This document shows positions 55,238 through 64,000 of a stretch of 64,000 nt of DNA, one piece after another; positions within the stretch are counted from its first letter, which is position 1; every line of letters begins with the position of its first letter. The position numbers were made by a program, and so were the translations under genes. Under the pieces are notes generated by a model. The model made no database searches. It saw only the letters and a list, made by a program, of their open reading frames with translations, and was not told where the DNA came from. The DNA is from Aliiroseovarius sp. S1339 (GTDB taxonomy: Bacteria > Pseudomonadota > Alphaproteobacteria > Rhodobacterales > Rhodobacteraceae), in assembly GCF_023195695.1 (NCBI RefSeq), contig NZ_JALPQG010000006.1:1-64000 (forward strand), given 5' to 3'.

Positions 55238-56026
55238 TCATTTGAAAGCATCGCATGGATCAGGCCGGTCAACGCCGGGCGCATCATAGATCACATCAAA
55301 CCCACCGGCAGGGGGATGCCCGTCTTCGGCCTGTCCAATCGTGATCACGCTCAGGTCCGGCCGCAGTTGTTGCAGAAACGACGGCACACCCCAATCCGAC
55401 CGCGCATGACCATTTCCGGTGATGATCACAACCGGGCCTCCGGTCTCGTCAATTGCATCGAGCGTGGCCTTGGCGATCGTCGCATCACGCAGTCGCTGCA
55501 CCTCGATCATGCCGCCTAGCGACTCGCGCGGTAACGCCTCGCAATGGGCGGCGAACTGAAGCTCTATCCGCTGGTCGTGCTGATCCTTGGGCAAGGGTTG
55601 GTCCAACCCAAACAGCACGACATCCCCGTCGAAATGGGCGGCTACACCATCCGTATAGCTGTCGCGCACAACATCTCGCGGCACTGCTGCACCATAGATA
55701 GCGGCGTTTGAAGCTGTGAAAACCGGCAGATACATATCAAAGTCGGGCCACCCCGACTTTTCCCATTTTGCGCTGTATCCGGGCTTGTCCTTTTCAAGTT
55801 CAACCACCTGGGCGGGCGTCAGCATCTCCACCACCATAGCGGCGGGGTTCAGGGCTGTGACAATCTGGGCCTGCACCGCGTGATGGGCAGGATTGTCGTG
55901 GGTTTCACCGATGACCACCACATCGGCACCAGACATAAGCGTCAGATCATCAACACTTGGCGCGGTTTCGAACGACAGCGCGGCGGTTGGCACTAGGATC
56001 GCGGCGATCAGTGAAATCCATTTCAT
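55238..56026 (-). CDS. ChaN-like exported protein (possible haem/iron-binding)
   Basis: A 262-residue protein with a signal peptide (KWISLIAAILVPTAALS). The ChaN/DUF399-type motif VVIGETHDNPAHHAVQAQI lies at about 36-54, and ITGNGHARSDWGVP in the C-terminal third. Characterised members bind haem in the periplasm or at the outer membrane. Here no lipobox Cys is present, so it is probably soluble. Divergent from cobU. Confidence 0.8.
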   Translation of the reverse strand: MKWISLIAAILVPTAALSFETAPSVDDLTLMSGADVVVIGETHDNPAHHAVQAQIVTALNPAAMVVEMLTPAQVVELEKDKPGYSAKWEKSGWPDFDMYLPVFTASNAAIYGAAVPRDVVRDSYTDGVAAHFDGDVVLFGLDQPLPKDQHDQRIELQFAAHCEALPRESLGGMIEVQRLRDATIAKATLDAIDETGGPVVIITGNGHARSDWGVPSFLQQLRPDLSVITIGQAEDGHPPAGGFDVIYDAPGVDRPDPCDAFK

Positions 56027-56108
56027 ATTTCAAAGCTATGTCTAGCCGGGGGGCACCTCAAGCGCTTTCGTCTTGGCGGACCACGTGTCGCAGTGCTAGG
56101 CAATCGCC

Positions 56109-56651
56109 ATGACGATCACGCTTCCCCCTCTGACGCTCATTCTGGGCGGTGCGGCTTCGGGCAAATCCGATTACGGTGAACGACTGGTCGCTGCGACCGG
56201 GCGCAGCTTGGTCTATGTCGCGACCGCGCAGGCGCACGACACCGAGATGTCGGCGAAAATAGCCCGCCACAAATCGCGGCGCGGTGCCAACTGGCGTACG
56301 ATTGAGGCTCTTGACGATGTCGCCCCCGCCCTTGGCGATGCAGACCCGACCGAGGTTGTCTTGTTCGACTGCGCCACGATGTGGCTGTCCAACCAGATGT
56401 TTGCCGAGGCTGACCTGCCCGACGCCGAAGCCCAGTTGCTTGCAGCCCTAACGGCCCGCAATGCGCCGGTTGTCATTGTGTCAAACGAGGTCGGCGCGGG
56501 CATTGTGCCTGAAAACGCGCTGGCGCGACGGTTTCGCCAAGCACAGGGCGAGCTTAACCAACGCCTTGCAAAGCGTTCCGATCTGGTGATCACTGTCATG
56601 GCTGGCCTTCCGCTTGTTTTGAAAGGCGCGCGTCCCAAAGGTTTGCCATGA
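56109..56651 (+). CDS. cobU: Adenosylcobinamide kinase/guanylyltransferase
   Basis: A 180-residue CobU. The P-loop LGGAASGKSDYGERL (about 12-26) and VSNEVGAGIVPENALARRF are typical. It phosphorylates adenosylcobinamide and adds GMP in late cobalamin assembly. It overlaps the phosphatase gene by 4 bp. No other cob genes are in the window. Confidence 0.95.
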   Translation: MTITLPPLTLILGGAASGKSDYGERLVAATGRSLVYVATAQAHDTEMSAKIARHKSRRGANWRTIEALDDVAPALGDADPTEVVLFDCATMWLSNQMFAEADLPDAEAQLLAALTARNAPVVIVSNEVGAGIVPENALARRFRQAQGELNQRLAKRSDLVITVMAGLPLVLKGARPKGLP

Positions 56652-57232
56652 GCAGGCCGGTTAGTTGGTGGTGGGTGCGCCATGGCCCAACCCACGCCGA
56701 GAACATGGTGGGCTGGCGCGATCTGCCTGCTGATCTGTCCGATCACGCTGCTCTGTCTCGCCTGTCAGACCACTTGCCGGATGAAGCAGCACTGGTATCA
56801 TCCGACCTTTCGCGGGCCGTAGAAACTGCGGACGCTATCGCCGCTATGCGCACAAGGCTCGCCCATCAAAAGACCCTGCGTGAATTTGATTTCGGCGATT
56901 GGGACGGGCTGCATTGGGACGAGGTCGCGACCCGCGATCCCGACCTTTCCCGCGCCTTTTGGGAAGACCCAGGCGATCATCTTGCGCCCAACGGTGAAAG
57001 CTGGAACCAACTGTCCGCACGGGTGTCGGACACGGTCGATGTAATCAACAGTTCAGACCACCGTCATGTCATCGCTGTTGCCCATTTCGGCGTCATCCTG
57101 ACGCAAATCGCACGGGCCGGAAACATGACGGCTTATGCGGCCTTGGGACATAAGATCGATAATCTGTCAGTCACACGGCTGGATTGGGACGGTGATCGCT
57201 GGTCAATTCACTCTATCAATCACCAGCCCTGA
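56648..57232 (+). CDS. Histidine phosphatase, probably alpha-ribazole phosphatase (CobC type)
   Basis: A 194-residue branch-1 histidine phosphatase with the RHG motif WVRHGPTHAENMVGW and the second catalytic His in IAVAHFGVI. It overlaps cobU by 4 bp, which suggests a role in cobalamin lower-ligand activation, although other phosphoglycerate-mutase-like roles are possible. Confidence 0.85.
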   Translation: MSRPVSWWWVRHGPTHAENMVGWRDLPADLSDHAALSRLSDHLPDEAALVSSDLSRAVETADAIAAMRTRLAHQKTLREFDFGDWDGLHWDEVATRDPDLSRAFWEDPGDHLAPNGESWNQLSARVSDTVDVINSSDHRHVIAVAHFGVILTQIARAGNMTAYAALGHKIDNLSVTRLDWDGDRWSIHSINHQP

Positions 57233-57289
57233 TTGACTTCGTCACAATTCTGAATTTGTTTGACGGGCGATCCACGCTACGCTTTCCAG

Positions 57290-58162
57290 ATGACCTATGA
57301 TCTTTACATCGGCGACCGCACGTTTTCCAGCTGGTCCCTGCGCGGTTGGCTTATGTTTGAAAAGTTCGCCATCCCGCACCGCACACATCTTGTCGGGCTA
57401 TACTCTGGCACCATGAAACAGGATCTGGCCCCGTTGGCGCCTGCCCGTCTGGTACCAGTGATGCGCATCCCAGACGACACTGTGGTGGGCGACACCCTAG
57501 CCATGGCCGAGACCCTAGCCGAACGCCATCCTGATGCTGTCATGTGGCCCGCCAACGCAGACGCGCGCGCCACGGCACGATGGCTCGCGGCCGAAATGCA
57601 TTCGGGCTTTGGCAGCCTGCGGACCGAATGCCCGATGCAACTTTTGGGTCAAGTCGTCGGCTTTGCGCCTTCGGACAGCGTCTTGGAGGATCTTGCGCGG
57701 ATTGAAGAGCTGTGGACACTGGCGATCAATGCCTCTGGCGGGCCATGGCTTTTCGGTGACTACTCGCTGGCTGACGTGTTTTTTGCCCCGGTCGCGGCAC
57801 GTATTGCCGGGTTCGGTCTGCCGGTGTCACCCACCGCGCAGGGATATGTCGACGCGCATCTGTCGGATCCGGCCTTCCGTCGATGGCGTGCATTGGGGCT
57901 GACGAATAGTTACGACCCGGTGCCCTATGTCGAAGGCCTGACGCTGGCTGATTGGCCCGGACCACCTCCCCGCTCCGCCAAACACGCCAACGGCCCGTCC
58001 GTGAACACAGCTTGCCCTTATTCCGGTGATCCTGTGACCGATTTTCTGGAAATGGATGGCAAAGTCTGGGGCTTTTGCAACCCCACCTGTCGCGACAAAA
58101 CGATCAATGATCCCGAGGCTTGGCCTGCTTTCATGGCGATGGTCGCCGCACAGACCGGTTAA
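57290..58162 (+). CDS. Glutathione S-transferase with C-terminal TRASH/YHS-like finger
   Basis: A 290-residue protein. The N-terminal thioredoxin-like GST domain (about 1-80) has DRTFSSWSLRGW, with a serine suited to glutathione activation. A helical domain spans about 85-205. A Pro-rich linker and a separate module follow from about 240: CPYSGDPV, then FCNPTC, in the pattern of a metal-binding TRASH/YHS-like domain. The fusion is unusual. The ATG at 57290 is preferred over an in-frame TTG at 57260. Confidence 0.8.
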   Translation: MTYDLYIGDRTFSSWSLRGWLMFEKFAIPHRTHLVGLYSGTMKQDLAPLAPARLVPVMRIPDDTVVGDTLAMAETLAERHPDAVMWPANADARATARWLAAEMHSGFGSLRTECPMQLLGQVVGFAPSDSVLEDLARIEELWTLAINASGGPWLFGDYSLADVFFAPVAARIAGFGLPVSPTAQGYVDAHLSDPAFRRWRALGLTNSYDPVPYVEGLTLADWPGPPPRSAKHANGPSVNTACPYSGDPVTDFLEMDGKVWGFCNPTCRDKTINDPEAWPAFMAMVAAQTG

Positions 58163-58216
58163 CCATTCAGTAACCACGACGTCCTAGGCTGTGCACAACA
58201 GAAAATGGGGTCGGTT

Positions 58217-59737
58217 ATGGTCGCTCGGATAAACACGGTCGCATTTGAGGGCATCCGCGCGCGGCTGGTCGAAGTGCAATGCGCCTTGTCACCGGGCTTG
58301 CCCAGCTTCGCCATCGTCGGCTTGCCTGACAAAGCAGTGTCCGAAGCCCGGGAACGTGTGCGCGCCGCGTTGTCTGCGATGTCCATCGCCCTACCCCCGC
58401 GCAAAATCGTCATCAATCTGTCGCCTGCCGATATCCCGAAGGAAGGGTCGCATTTCGATCTTCCGATCGCCATGGCGCTGTTGGCAGAGGCAGGTATCTT
58501 GGCAAAAGAAGATATCGCTGACGTGGTCGCCTTGGGTGAGCTGGCACTGGACGGAACCCTGCTGCCGGTTGTTGGGGCGCTGCCCGCCGCCTTGGCCGCC
58601 GCCGAAGAAGACATGTCGATGTTCTGCCCAAAAGATTGCGGGTCAGAGGCGGCATGGATCGGGGCCACGAAGGTGCACGCCGCACCGTCGCTTGCTGCTG
58701 TATTGCAACATTTTTCCGGCCAAGCGCTGTTGCCCGTGGCCGAACCCGGTTGCATCACTGCCGACCCCACCGCGAAAGATCTGTTCGACGTGAAAGGCCA
58801 AGAACGTGCCAAACGCGCGTTAGAGATCGCCGCCGCCGGACGCCATCACCTTCTGCTGGTCGGCCCGCCCGGATCGGGCAAGTCGATGCTGGCCGCGCGC
58901 CTGCCCGGCATCCTTCCCCCCATGTCGCCATCAGAGGCGCTTGAGACCTCAATGATCCAATCGGTTTCCGGCCTTCTGGAAGGCGGGGGTATATCGCAAA
59001 CGCGCGCCTATCGTGCCCCGCATCACACAGCGTCCATGGCCGCCATCGTGGGCGGCGGGCGCGGTGCAAAACCAGGCGAGATCAGCCTTGCCCATAACGG
59101 CGTGCTGTTCATGGATGAATTTCCCGAGTTCAGCCGCCAGGTTCTGGAAACCCTGCGCCAACCGCTGGAAACAGGCGATGTCACGGTCGCGCGTGCCAAT
59201 GCGCATGTGCGTTATCCCAGTCGTTTCCTGCTGATCGCAGCGGCCAATCCCTGCAAATGCGGGCATCTGACCGATCCCAACCGGGCCTGCAGTCGCGCGC
59301 CAATATGTGGCGAGGATTACATGCAGCGCATTTCGGGACCGCTGCTTGATCGGTTCGACATGCGGGTCGAAGTGCCGCCCGTCACCTTTCAGGACCTTGA
59401 TCTGCCAGCAAACGGAGAACCCTCGCAAATCGTCGCCCAGCGCGTCACCAATGCCCGCGCCATTCAGGCAGAACGCTATGCGGGGTTAGAGGACGTTGCC
59501 ACCAACGCTGACATTGAAGGAAGAACGCTGACCGAATTTGCCAGCCCCGATCAGGACGGGCGCGAAGTTTTGATCAAGGCGTCGGAACGGTTTGGCCTGT
59601 CCGCGCGCGGCTATCACAGGGTCTTGCGGGTTGCGCGCACCATCGCCGATCTGGCCGAAGCGCCGGATGTGACGCGCAAACACGTGGCCGAAGCCCTTAG
59701 CTTTCGGATAGTGTCCCATCGCGAAACTGTCGGGTGA
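58217..59737 (+). CDS. comM: YifB/ComM family Mg-chelatase-like AAA+ ATPase
   Basis: A 506-residue ComM homologue, a branch-migration helicase used in natural transformation. An N-terminal Lon-like domain has FAIVGLPDKAVSEARERVRAAL. The AAA+ core carries Walker A GPPGSGKS and Walker B VLFMDEFPEF, with Cys pairs in NPCKCGHLTDP. The ATG at 58217 gives the typical MVARINTVAFEG start. Its 3' end overlaps the convergent esterase gene by 41 bp. Confidence 0.93.
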   Translation: MVARINTVAFEGIRARLVEVQCALSPGLPSFAIVGLPDKAVSEARERVRAALSAMSIALPPRKIVINLSPADIPKEGSHFDLPIAMALLAEAGILAKEDIADVVALGELALDGTLLPVVGALPAALAAAEEDMSMFCPKDCGSEAAWIGATKVHAAPSLAAVLQHFSGQALLPVAEPGCITADPTAKDLFDVKGQERAKRALEIAAAGRHHLLLVGPPGSGKSMLAARLPGILPPMSPSEALETSMIQSVSGLLEGGGISQTRAYRAPHHTASMAAIVGGGRGAKPGEISLAHNGVLFMDEFPEFSRQVLETLRQPLETGDVTVARANAHVRYPSRFLLIAAANPCKCGHLTDPNRACSRAPICGEDYMQRISGPLLDRFDMRVEVPPVTFQDLDLPANGEPSQIVAQRVTNARAIQAERYAGLEDVATNADIEGRTLTEFASPDQDGREVLIKASERFGLSARGYHRVLRVARTIADLAEAPDVTRKHVAEALSFRIVSHRETVG

Positions 59738-60629
59738 TGAAGTCCGCCACCCGCTGCAGCGCCTCGCGCGCTTCGGGTATCCAGCCGTCCAGAATGACCC
59801 AGACATGCGGGGCATCAGGCCATTCGTCCAGCTCGACCTGCCCACCGGCGGCACGCAGAACCTCGGCCATGCGAAGGCTTTCATCGCGCAGAATTTCGGT
59901 CGACGAGAACTGAAAAAAGGCGGGTGGCGGTGACTTGAAATTGTGCAAGATCGGCGAAGCGGCGACATCATCAGCGGGGTGCGCGCCCAGATAACTGTCG
60001 ACAACCAGATTGCGCTTCTCGGTCGGCAGCAGCGGGTCTTTCGTCTTATTTTTCTCAAACGAAGGCGAGGTAAACCGCAAATCCACGATCGGAGAGAACA
60101 CAAAGACGGCGCGCGGCGCAGGTAGTCTGCCGTCAATACCGGCGAGCAGTGAAAAAGTCAGCCCGCCGCCTGCACTGTCGCCCCCGACGATGATGTTGTC
60201 TGGCGGGTAGCCTTGCGCCATCAACGCCTTGTAAGCCGTCACGCAATCATCGACCGCCGCGGGAAACGGATGTTCAGGTGCTTTGCGGTAATCTGGCGCA
60301 CATATCCGAATGCCGGTCAGCCAGGACAGCCTTGCCAACATCTTGCGATGGGTCTGCGGTGACCCCGCAATAAAGCCGCCACCGTGAAGATACAAAATGA
60401 CCTTGTCGCTTGGCGTTGGTCGCGAGGCTGGCCGCGCTTCAATCCACAATGCAGTGAGATGGTCGCCCAACGCCACCTTGCGATACCAAGCAAATGGCGG
60501 CGCGCGAAATATCCGGTCGGCGGCGCGCTCCAACTCACGGCGCGCGGGGACAGGATCGTCAAGATGACGCAGGCGCGTTTTGACAAACAACCGCGAGAAA
60601 AGCTTGGCCGCTGTCAGTTGCAGGCTCAC
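59697..60629 (-). CDS. Alpha/beta hydrolase of the hormone-sensitive-lipase type
   Basis: A 310-residue esterase. It has the oxyanion HGGGF motif ([10 protein letters not shown]), nucleophile elbow GDSAGG, and a late Asp/His region (WPDAPHVW). No signal peptide. It would act on short-chain esters. It overlaps gshB by 4 bp (ATGA) upstream and comM by 41 bp at its 3' end. Confidence 0.92.
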   Translation of the reverse strand: MSLQLTAAKLFSRLFVKTRLRHLDDPVPARRELERAADRIFRAPPFAWYRKVALGDHLTALWIEARPASRPTPSDKVILYLHGGGFIAGSPQTHRKMLARLSWLTGIRICAPDYRKAPEHPFPAAVDDCVTAYKALMAQGYPPDNIIVGGDSAGGGLTFSLLAGIDGRLPAPRAVFVFSPIVDLRFTSPSFEKNKTKDPLLPTEKRNLVVDSYLGAHPADDVAASPILHNFKSPPPAFFQFSSTEILRDESLRMAEVLRAAGGQVELDEWPDAPHVWVILDGWIPEAREALQRVADFITRQFRDGTLSES

Positions 60630-61567
60630 ACCCGGCGCGCCTCGATCGCTTGCCAGATTTTTTCGGCGATGTTTACGCCGTCAAAGCGTTCGAGTTCCTG
60701 AATGCCGGTTGGCGAGGTCACGTTGATCTCGGTCAGGTAGTCGCCAATCACGTCGATCCCGACAAATACTTGCCCCTTTTCACGCAAAAGCGGGCCGATG
60801 GCGGCGCAAATCTCCAAATCTCGTTCTGTCATGCCAACTTTTTCAGGTCGCCCGCCGACATGCATGTTGGATCGAGTTTCCCCTGCCGCAGGCACACGGT
60901 TGATCGCGCCGACAGGTTCGCCGTCAACCAATATGATCCGCTTATCGCCGTTCGCGACATCAGACAGGAATTTCTGCGCAATCAAAGGTTCGCGATTGAT
61001 GCCCGCGAAAAGCTCGTGCAGCGATGCGAGGTTGCGATCATTGTCATCCAGACGGAACACACCCGCGCCACCATTGCCGTAAAGCGGCTTCAGGATGATA
61101 TCACCGTGCTTGGCCTTGAAGGATTGAAGAGTATCAAAGTCGCGCGCGATCATTGTCGGGGGCGTGAGGTCAGGAAACTCTAACACCAGCAGCTTTTCGG
61201 GATAGTTCCGCACCCAGAATGGGTCGTTCACAACAAGCGTGCTCGGATGAACCATTTCCAAAATATGGGTTGTGGTGATGTAGCCCATGTCAAATGGCGG
61301 ATCCTGACGCAGCCAGACAACGTCAAAGGTGCTTAGCTCAACATCAACTTGATCGCCCAACGAGAAGTGATTGCCCTTTTCACGGCGAACGGTCAGCGGC
61401 CAGCCACGCGCAAATACCCGCCCTTCGCGATAGCTGAGATGGTCTGGGGTGTAGTAAAACAGCGAATGCCCACGCGCCTGAGCCTCTTCCGCGATCCGAA
61501 AGGAACTGTCCCCATCGATATCAATATGATCGATCGGATCCATCTGAATGGCGACTTTCAACGGCAT
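60626..61567 (-). CDS. gshB: Glutathione synthetase
   Basis: A 313-residue ATP-grasp enzyme that adds glycine to gamma-glutamylcysteine. It has the GshB start [17 protein letters not shown], the ATP-grasp [16 protein letters not shown] and C-terminal [18 protein letters not shown]. In this lineage it neighbours yraN and rsmI. It overlaps the esterase by 4 bp. Confidence 0.96.
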   Translation of the reverse strand: MPLKVAIQMDPIDHIDIDGDSSFRIAEEAQARGHSLFYYTPDHLSYREGRVFARGWPLTVRREKGNHFSLGDQVDVELSTFDVVWLRQDPPFDMGYITTTHILEMVHPSTLVVNDPFWVRNYPEKLLVLEFPDLTPPTMIARDFDTLQSFKAKHGDIILKPLYGNGGAGVFRLDDNDRNLASLHELFAGINREPLIAQKFLSDVANGDKRIILVDGEPVGAINRVPAAGETRSNMHVGGRPEKVGMTERDLEICAAIGPLLREKGQVFVGIDVIGDYLTEINVTSPTGIQELERFDGVNIAEKIWQAIEARRV

Positions 61568-61627
61568 GGCACGCTCCTTTTTTGATATCCCTTACATGGG
61601 ACAGGGCGCGCAAATGCGCAATGGGGT

Positions 61628-61981
61628 TCAATATGCCAATGCGTTCTCAATGATTTCGGTCGCGCCTTGAGCGTTGACCAATGCAACGTCAAACCGGCTG
61701 GGAGTCAGCTGGCCTTTGGGTTCGTTTTCCAGAAATTCACAGGCCGTCGCATGAATGCGCTGTAGCTGAGCCGGTGTGATCCGTTCAGCAGCGCGCAGAA
61801 AGTCACGGGATTTCTTCACCTCGATAAACACAACCGTGTCACCGTCGCGCGCGACCAAATCGACCTCGCCAAACGTGCCGCGCCATCTTTGCGCCACGAC
61901 CTTTTGACCTCGGCGTTCATAGTCTGCGGCCACTGTGTTTTCGGCAGCTTGGCCCGACAGATAAGATGTAAGTCCGCTCAT
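61628..61981 (-). CDS. YraN family (UPF0102) endonuclease-like protein
   Basis: A 117-residue protein with the restriction-endonuclease-like core YERRGQKVVAQRWRGTFGEVDLVARDGDTVVFIEVK, conserved in the UPF0102 family. The E-V-D and E-V-K residues are in place. Enzyme activity is not established. It overlaps rsmI by 4 bp, and the pair is conserved widely. Confidence 0.9.
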   Translation of the reverse strand: MSGLTSYLSGQAAENTVAADYERRGQKVVAQRWRGTFGEVDLVARDGDTVVFIEVKKSRDFLRAAERITPAQLQRIHATACEFLENEPKGQLTPSRFDVALVNAQGATEIIENALAY

Positions 61982-62835
61982 CCCTGCCGCCCAAGTTCAA
62001 GCGCAGCCTGATAGACCTTGCGGCGTGGAAGGCCCAGCGCTTGTGACACAGCGTTAACCGCATCCTTCATCGACATATCTGCCATGGCCTGCACCAACAT
62101 ACCTTCCATTGCGCCTTCGTCCTGCACCTCGCCCGGACGATCCAACACAAAGACAACTTCGCCTTTGATTGGCTTTTCGGCCAGTTGTTCCGCCAGTTCG
62201 GCAACCGTGCCGCGCTTCACCTCTTCAAATTTCTTCGTCAGCTCACGGCACACAGCCGCCTGACGCTCGCCTGCCCCAGAGGAACACAATTCAGCTAACA
62301 ATTTCTGAATGCGCTTGGCGCTTTCAAAGAAAACGAGCGTTGCGGGCAATGGCAGAAGTTCTGCAAGCCATGTCGCGCGCGCGCCCTTGGCCGCTGGTGG
62401 AAAGCCCGCGAACAGGAATCGGTCGGTCGGCAGGCCGGACAGGCTAAGTGCTGCAAGCGTCGCAGACGCGCCCGGAAGGGCGGTCACATATTGTCCGCTT
62501 TCCGTCAAATCGCGCGCCAATGCGAAGCCCGGATCGGCAATCAGTGGGCTGCCGGCGTCGCTGGCATAGGCGACCGACTTTCCCTCGGCGATCAGCTTCC
62601 CGATACCGGCGCGCGCTGCCCCGCCTGAATGGTCATGGTAGGGAATCAGCCGCCGCCCATTCAGCGCGATACCGTGAATATCCATGAGTTTTCGCGTCGT
62701 ACGCGTATCTTCCGCCGCGATCACATCCGCCGACGCCAACACATCCAGCGCGCGAAGTGTGATGTCACGGGCATTGCCGATGGGCGTCGCCACAAGATAA
62801 AGGCCCGGGTCAAGCTGGGTGTTCTGGGGTTTCAC
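61978..62835 (-). CDS. rsmI: 16S rRNA (cytidine1402-2'-O)-methyltransferase
   Basis: A 285-residue SPOUT-unrelated tetrapyrrole-methylase-fold enzyme. It has LYLVATPIGNARDITLRAL, AAEDTRTTRKLMDIHGI and VAYASDAGSPLIADPG. It methylates the ribose of C1402 in 16S rRNA. Divergent from the PBP activator gene, as in the rsmI-lpoA-yraN neighbourhood of gammaproteobacteria. Confidence 0.96.
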   Translation of the reverse strand: MKPQNTQLDPGLYLVATPIGNARDITLRALDVLASADVIAAEDTRTTRKLMDIHGIALNGRRLIPYHDHSGGAARAGIGKLIAEGKSVAYASDAGSPLIADPGFALARDLTESGQYVTALPGASATLAALSLSGLPTDRFLFAGFPPAAKGARATWLAELLPLPATLVFFESAKRIQKLLAELCSSGAGERQAAVCRELTKKFEEVKRGTVAELAEQLAEKPIKGEVVFVLDRPGEVQDEGAMEGMLVQAMADMSMKDAVNAVSQALGLPRRKVYQAALELGRQG

Positions 62836-62916
62836 ACTGGACCTGTCGTTTGTTGAGTCTATTATACGTCCGTCTACGACGGCAGTTTGATGCCGCGCCT
62901 GAAAAAGGATTTTTGT

Positions 62917-64000
62917 ATGTTCTCTGTTTTCGCTCGTACCCGCAAGGCGCTGGGCAATCTTGCTGCCGCATTAGGTCTGACCGTGCTTGCTGCCTGTGGC
63001 GTTCAAGGCCCTCAGGGCGGCCAAAGCATCAACCCCGGCAAGCCTGTCCCTGTGGCCCTTTTGGTGCCCGGCGGGTCTGGGTCGGCCAATGACGCAAACC
63101 TTGCATCATCCTTGGAAAATGCAGCGCGCATGGCGATGGCAGAGCTGTCGGGGGTTGAGATCGATTTGCGCGTCTACAACACCGGCGGCAGTCCGAATCA
63201 AGCAGCCGCCATGGCGACCAAAGCGGTGAACGATGGTGCGAAAGTCATCCTTGGGCCGGTTTTCGCGCAAAGCGCCAACGCGGCCGGTGTCGCGGTCGCA
63301 AGACGGAACGTCAATGTTCTGAGCTTCTCGAACAACACCGGTATCGCGGGCGGCAACGTCTTCGTTCTAGGCAACACGTTTGAAAACACAGCCAACCGCC
63401 TAGTGCGCTATGCAGCGCGCAGCGGCAAAGGCCGCATCATGGTCCTGCACGGAAACGATCAGGCCGAGGTTCAGGGCAGCAACGCCATTCGCGCCGCAAT
63501 CGCGAACTCTGGCGCGACGCTTGCTGGCACCGCATCATTCGAGCTGTCTCAGAACGGGATCGTCAACGCGATGCCTGCGATCAGCTCGAAGGTTAAAAGC
63601 TCAGGTGCGCAATCGGTGTTCTTCACGTCGGGAACGTCGGGCGCATTGCCCTTCCTTGCCGGATTGCTGCCTGAAAATGGCGTAAATCCTGCCTCGACCC
63701 AGTTTATCGGGCTGCAGCGCTGGGATATTCCGTCGAATGCGCTGGCGCTGCCCGGCATTCAAGGCGGGTGGTTTGCGCTGCCCGATCCGGGCCTGTCCAG
63801 CCGGTTTGCCAGCCGCTATCAGGCGCGCTATGGCGCCTCACCGCACCCGATTGCCGGCCTAGCCTATGACGGCATTGCCGCCATCGGTGCGCTGGCGAAA
63901 TCGGGCCGTTCGAATGCCTTGACCACGACCGCCTTGACCCAGTCGCAAGGGTTCGTGGGCGTCAACGGCATCTTCCGCCTGCGCCCCAATGGCACCAACG
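62917..64000 (+). CDS. Penicillin-binding protein activator, LppC/LpoA-like lipoprotein (3' end off window)
   Basis: The first 361 codons are present. A lipoprotein signal (LGLTVLAACG, Cys28) leads into a periplasmic-binding-protein fold, with VPVALLVPGG at the start and VILGPVFAQSANAAGVAVARR. This matches the C-terminal type-I PBP domain of LpoA-like proteins without the TPR-like N-terminal domain of E. coli LpoA. It may stimulate a bifunctional PBP. AAGGA precedes the ATG. Confidence 0.82.
   Translation, partial: MFSVFARTRKALGNLAAALGLTVLAACGVQGPQGGQSINPGKPVPVALLVPGGSGSANDANLASSLENAARMAMAELSGVEIDLRVYNTGGSPNQAAAMATKAVNDGAKVILGPVFAQSANAAGVAVARRNVNVLSFSNNTGIAGGNVFVLGNTFENTANRLVRYAARSGKGRIMVLHGNDQAEVQGSNAIRAAIANSGATLAGTASFELSQNGIVNAMPAISSKVKSSGAQSVFFTSGTSGALPFLAGLLPENGVNPASTQFIGLQRWDIPSNALALPGIQGGWFALPDPGLSSRFASRYQARYGASPHPIAGLAYDGIAAIGALAKSGRSNALTTTALTQSQGFVGVNGIFRLRPNGTN

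Overview
The window looks like a chromosomal segment from an alphaproteobacterium of the Rhodobacteraceae (Roseobacter group). This rests on the gene content: FtsY with a long acidic N-terminus, the order mreB-mreC-mreD-mrdA-rodA, the lpoA-like/rsmI/yraN/gshB block, a coaBC-dut-HesA/ThiF block, a single-chain GcvP, ctlX-arginase-ornithine cyclodeaminase, and a dimethylglycine-dehydrogenase-type flavoprotein. Coding is dense, GC-rich and mostly housekeeping. I see no rRNA, tRNA, CRISPR array, insertion sequence, integrase or prophage gene. One gene is cut at each edge: ftsY on the left and a penicillin-binding-protein activator on the right.

Layout. 1-3.1 kb (minus): ftsY 5' part with two Glu-Pro repeat arrays, a lysoplasmalogenase-type membrane protein and a lone NuoE-NuoF/FdsGB fusion. 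3.2-4.3 kb (plus): AlkB-type hydroxylase. 4.5-11.1 kb (plus): a long operon starting with an overlooked 27-residue membrane peptide, then XpaC-like, TelA-like, DUF2927 lipoprotein, SPFH-GYF and zinc-ribbon membrane proteins, followed by nitroreductase and dtd. 11.2-17.8 kb (minus): the cell-shape operon mreB-mreC-mreD-mrdA-rodA with ghrA coupled at its end. 17.9-22.6 kb (minus): His-tailed MFS exporter, leuA with a leucine-rich leader peptide, and a secreted protein of about 19 MORN repeats. 22.8-30.4 kb: nadE, exported MBL hydrolase, DUF1801, minimal metallopeptidase, gltX, methyltransferase, MATE pump, gamma-glutamylcyclotransferase. 30.5-35.3 kb: tandem glycine riboswitch and gcvT-gcvH-gcvP. 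35.3-38.8 kb: ctlX-rocF-ocd, divergent from an Lrp/AsnC regulator. 38.8-43 kb: trxC, then a di-haem oxidoreductase/imelysin/DUF1513 set probably linked to iron uptake. 43-48 kb (minus): GFA protein, dimethylglycine dehydrogenase, an unknown lipoprotein/membrane pair and a D-2-hydroxyacid dehydrogenase. 48-64 kb: SH3 protein, cation efflux, M3 peptidase, GNAT, HesA/ThiF, dut, coaBC, ChaN-like, cobU and phosphatase, GST with an extra metal-finger-like domain, comM, esterase, gshB, yraN, rsmI, and the PBP activator.

How the genes fit together. Several units feed one-carbon and amino-acid metabolism: demethylation of dimethylglycine, the glycine cleavage system under glycine control, and arginine/citrulline to ornithine to proline under a probable Lrp-type regulator. 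A second theme is the envelope: Mre/PBP2/RodA, the PBP activator, MORN and SH3 periplasmic proteins, and the XpaC/TelA/SPFH/zinc-ribbon operon. That operon is the best candidate for a poorly described system. Its parts resemble modules known separately, the TelA-XpaC pairing and the Bacillus ydjG/ydjI part of a PspA-linked membrane-stress locus, but here they are joined with a lipoprotein and a coupled micropeptide and no PspA is present.
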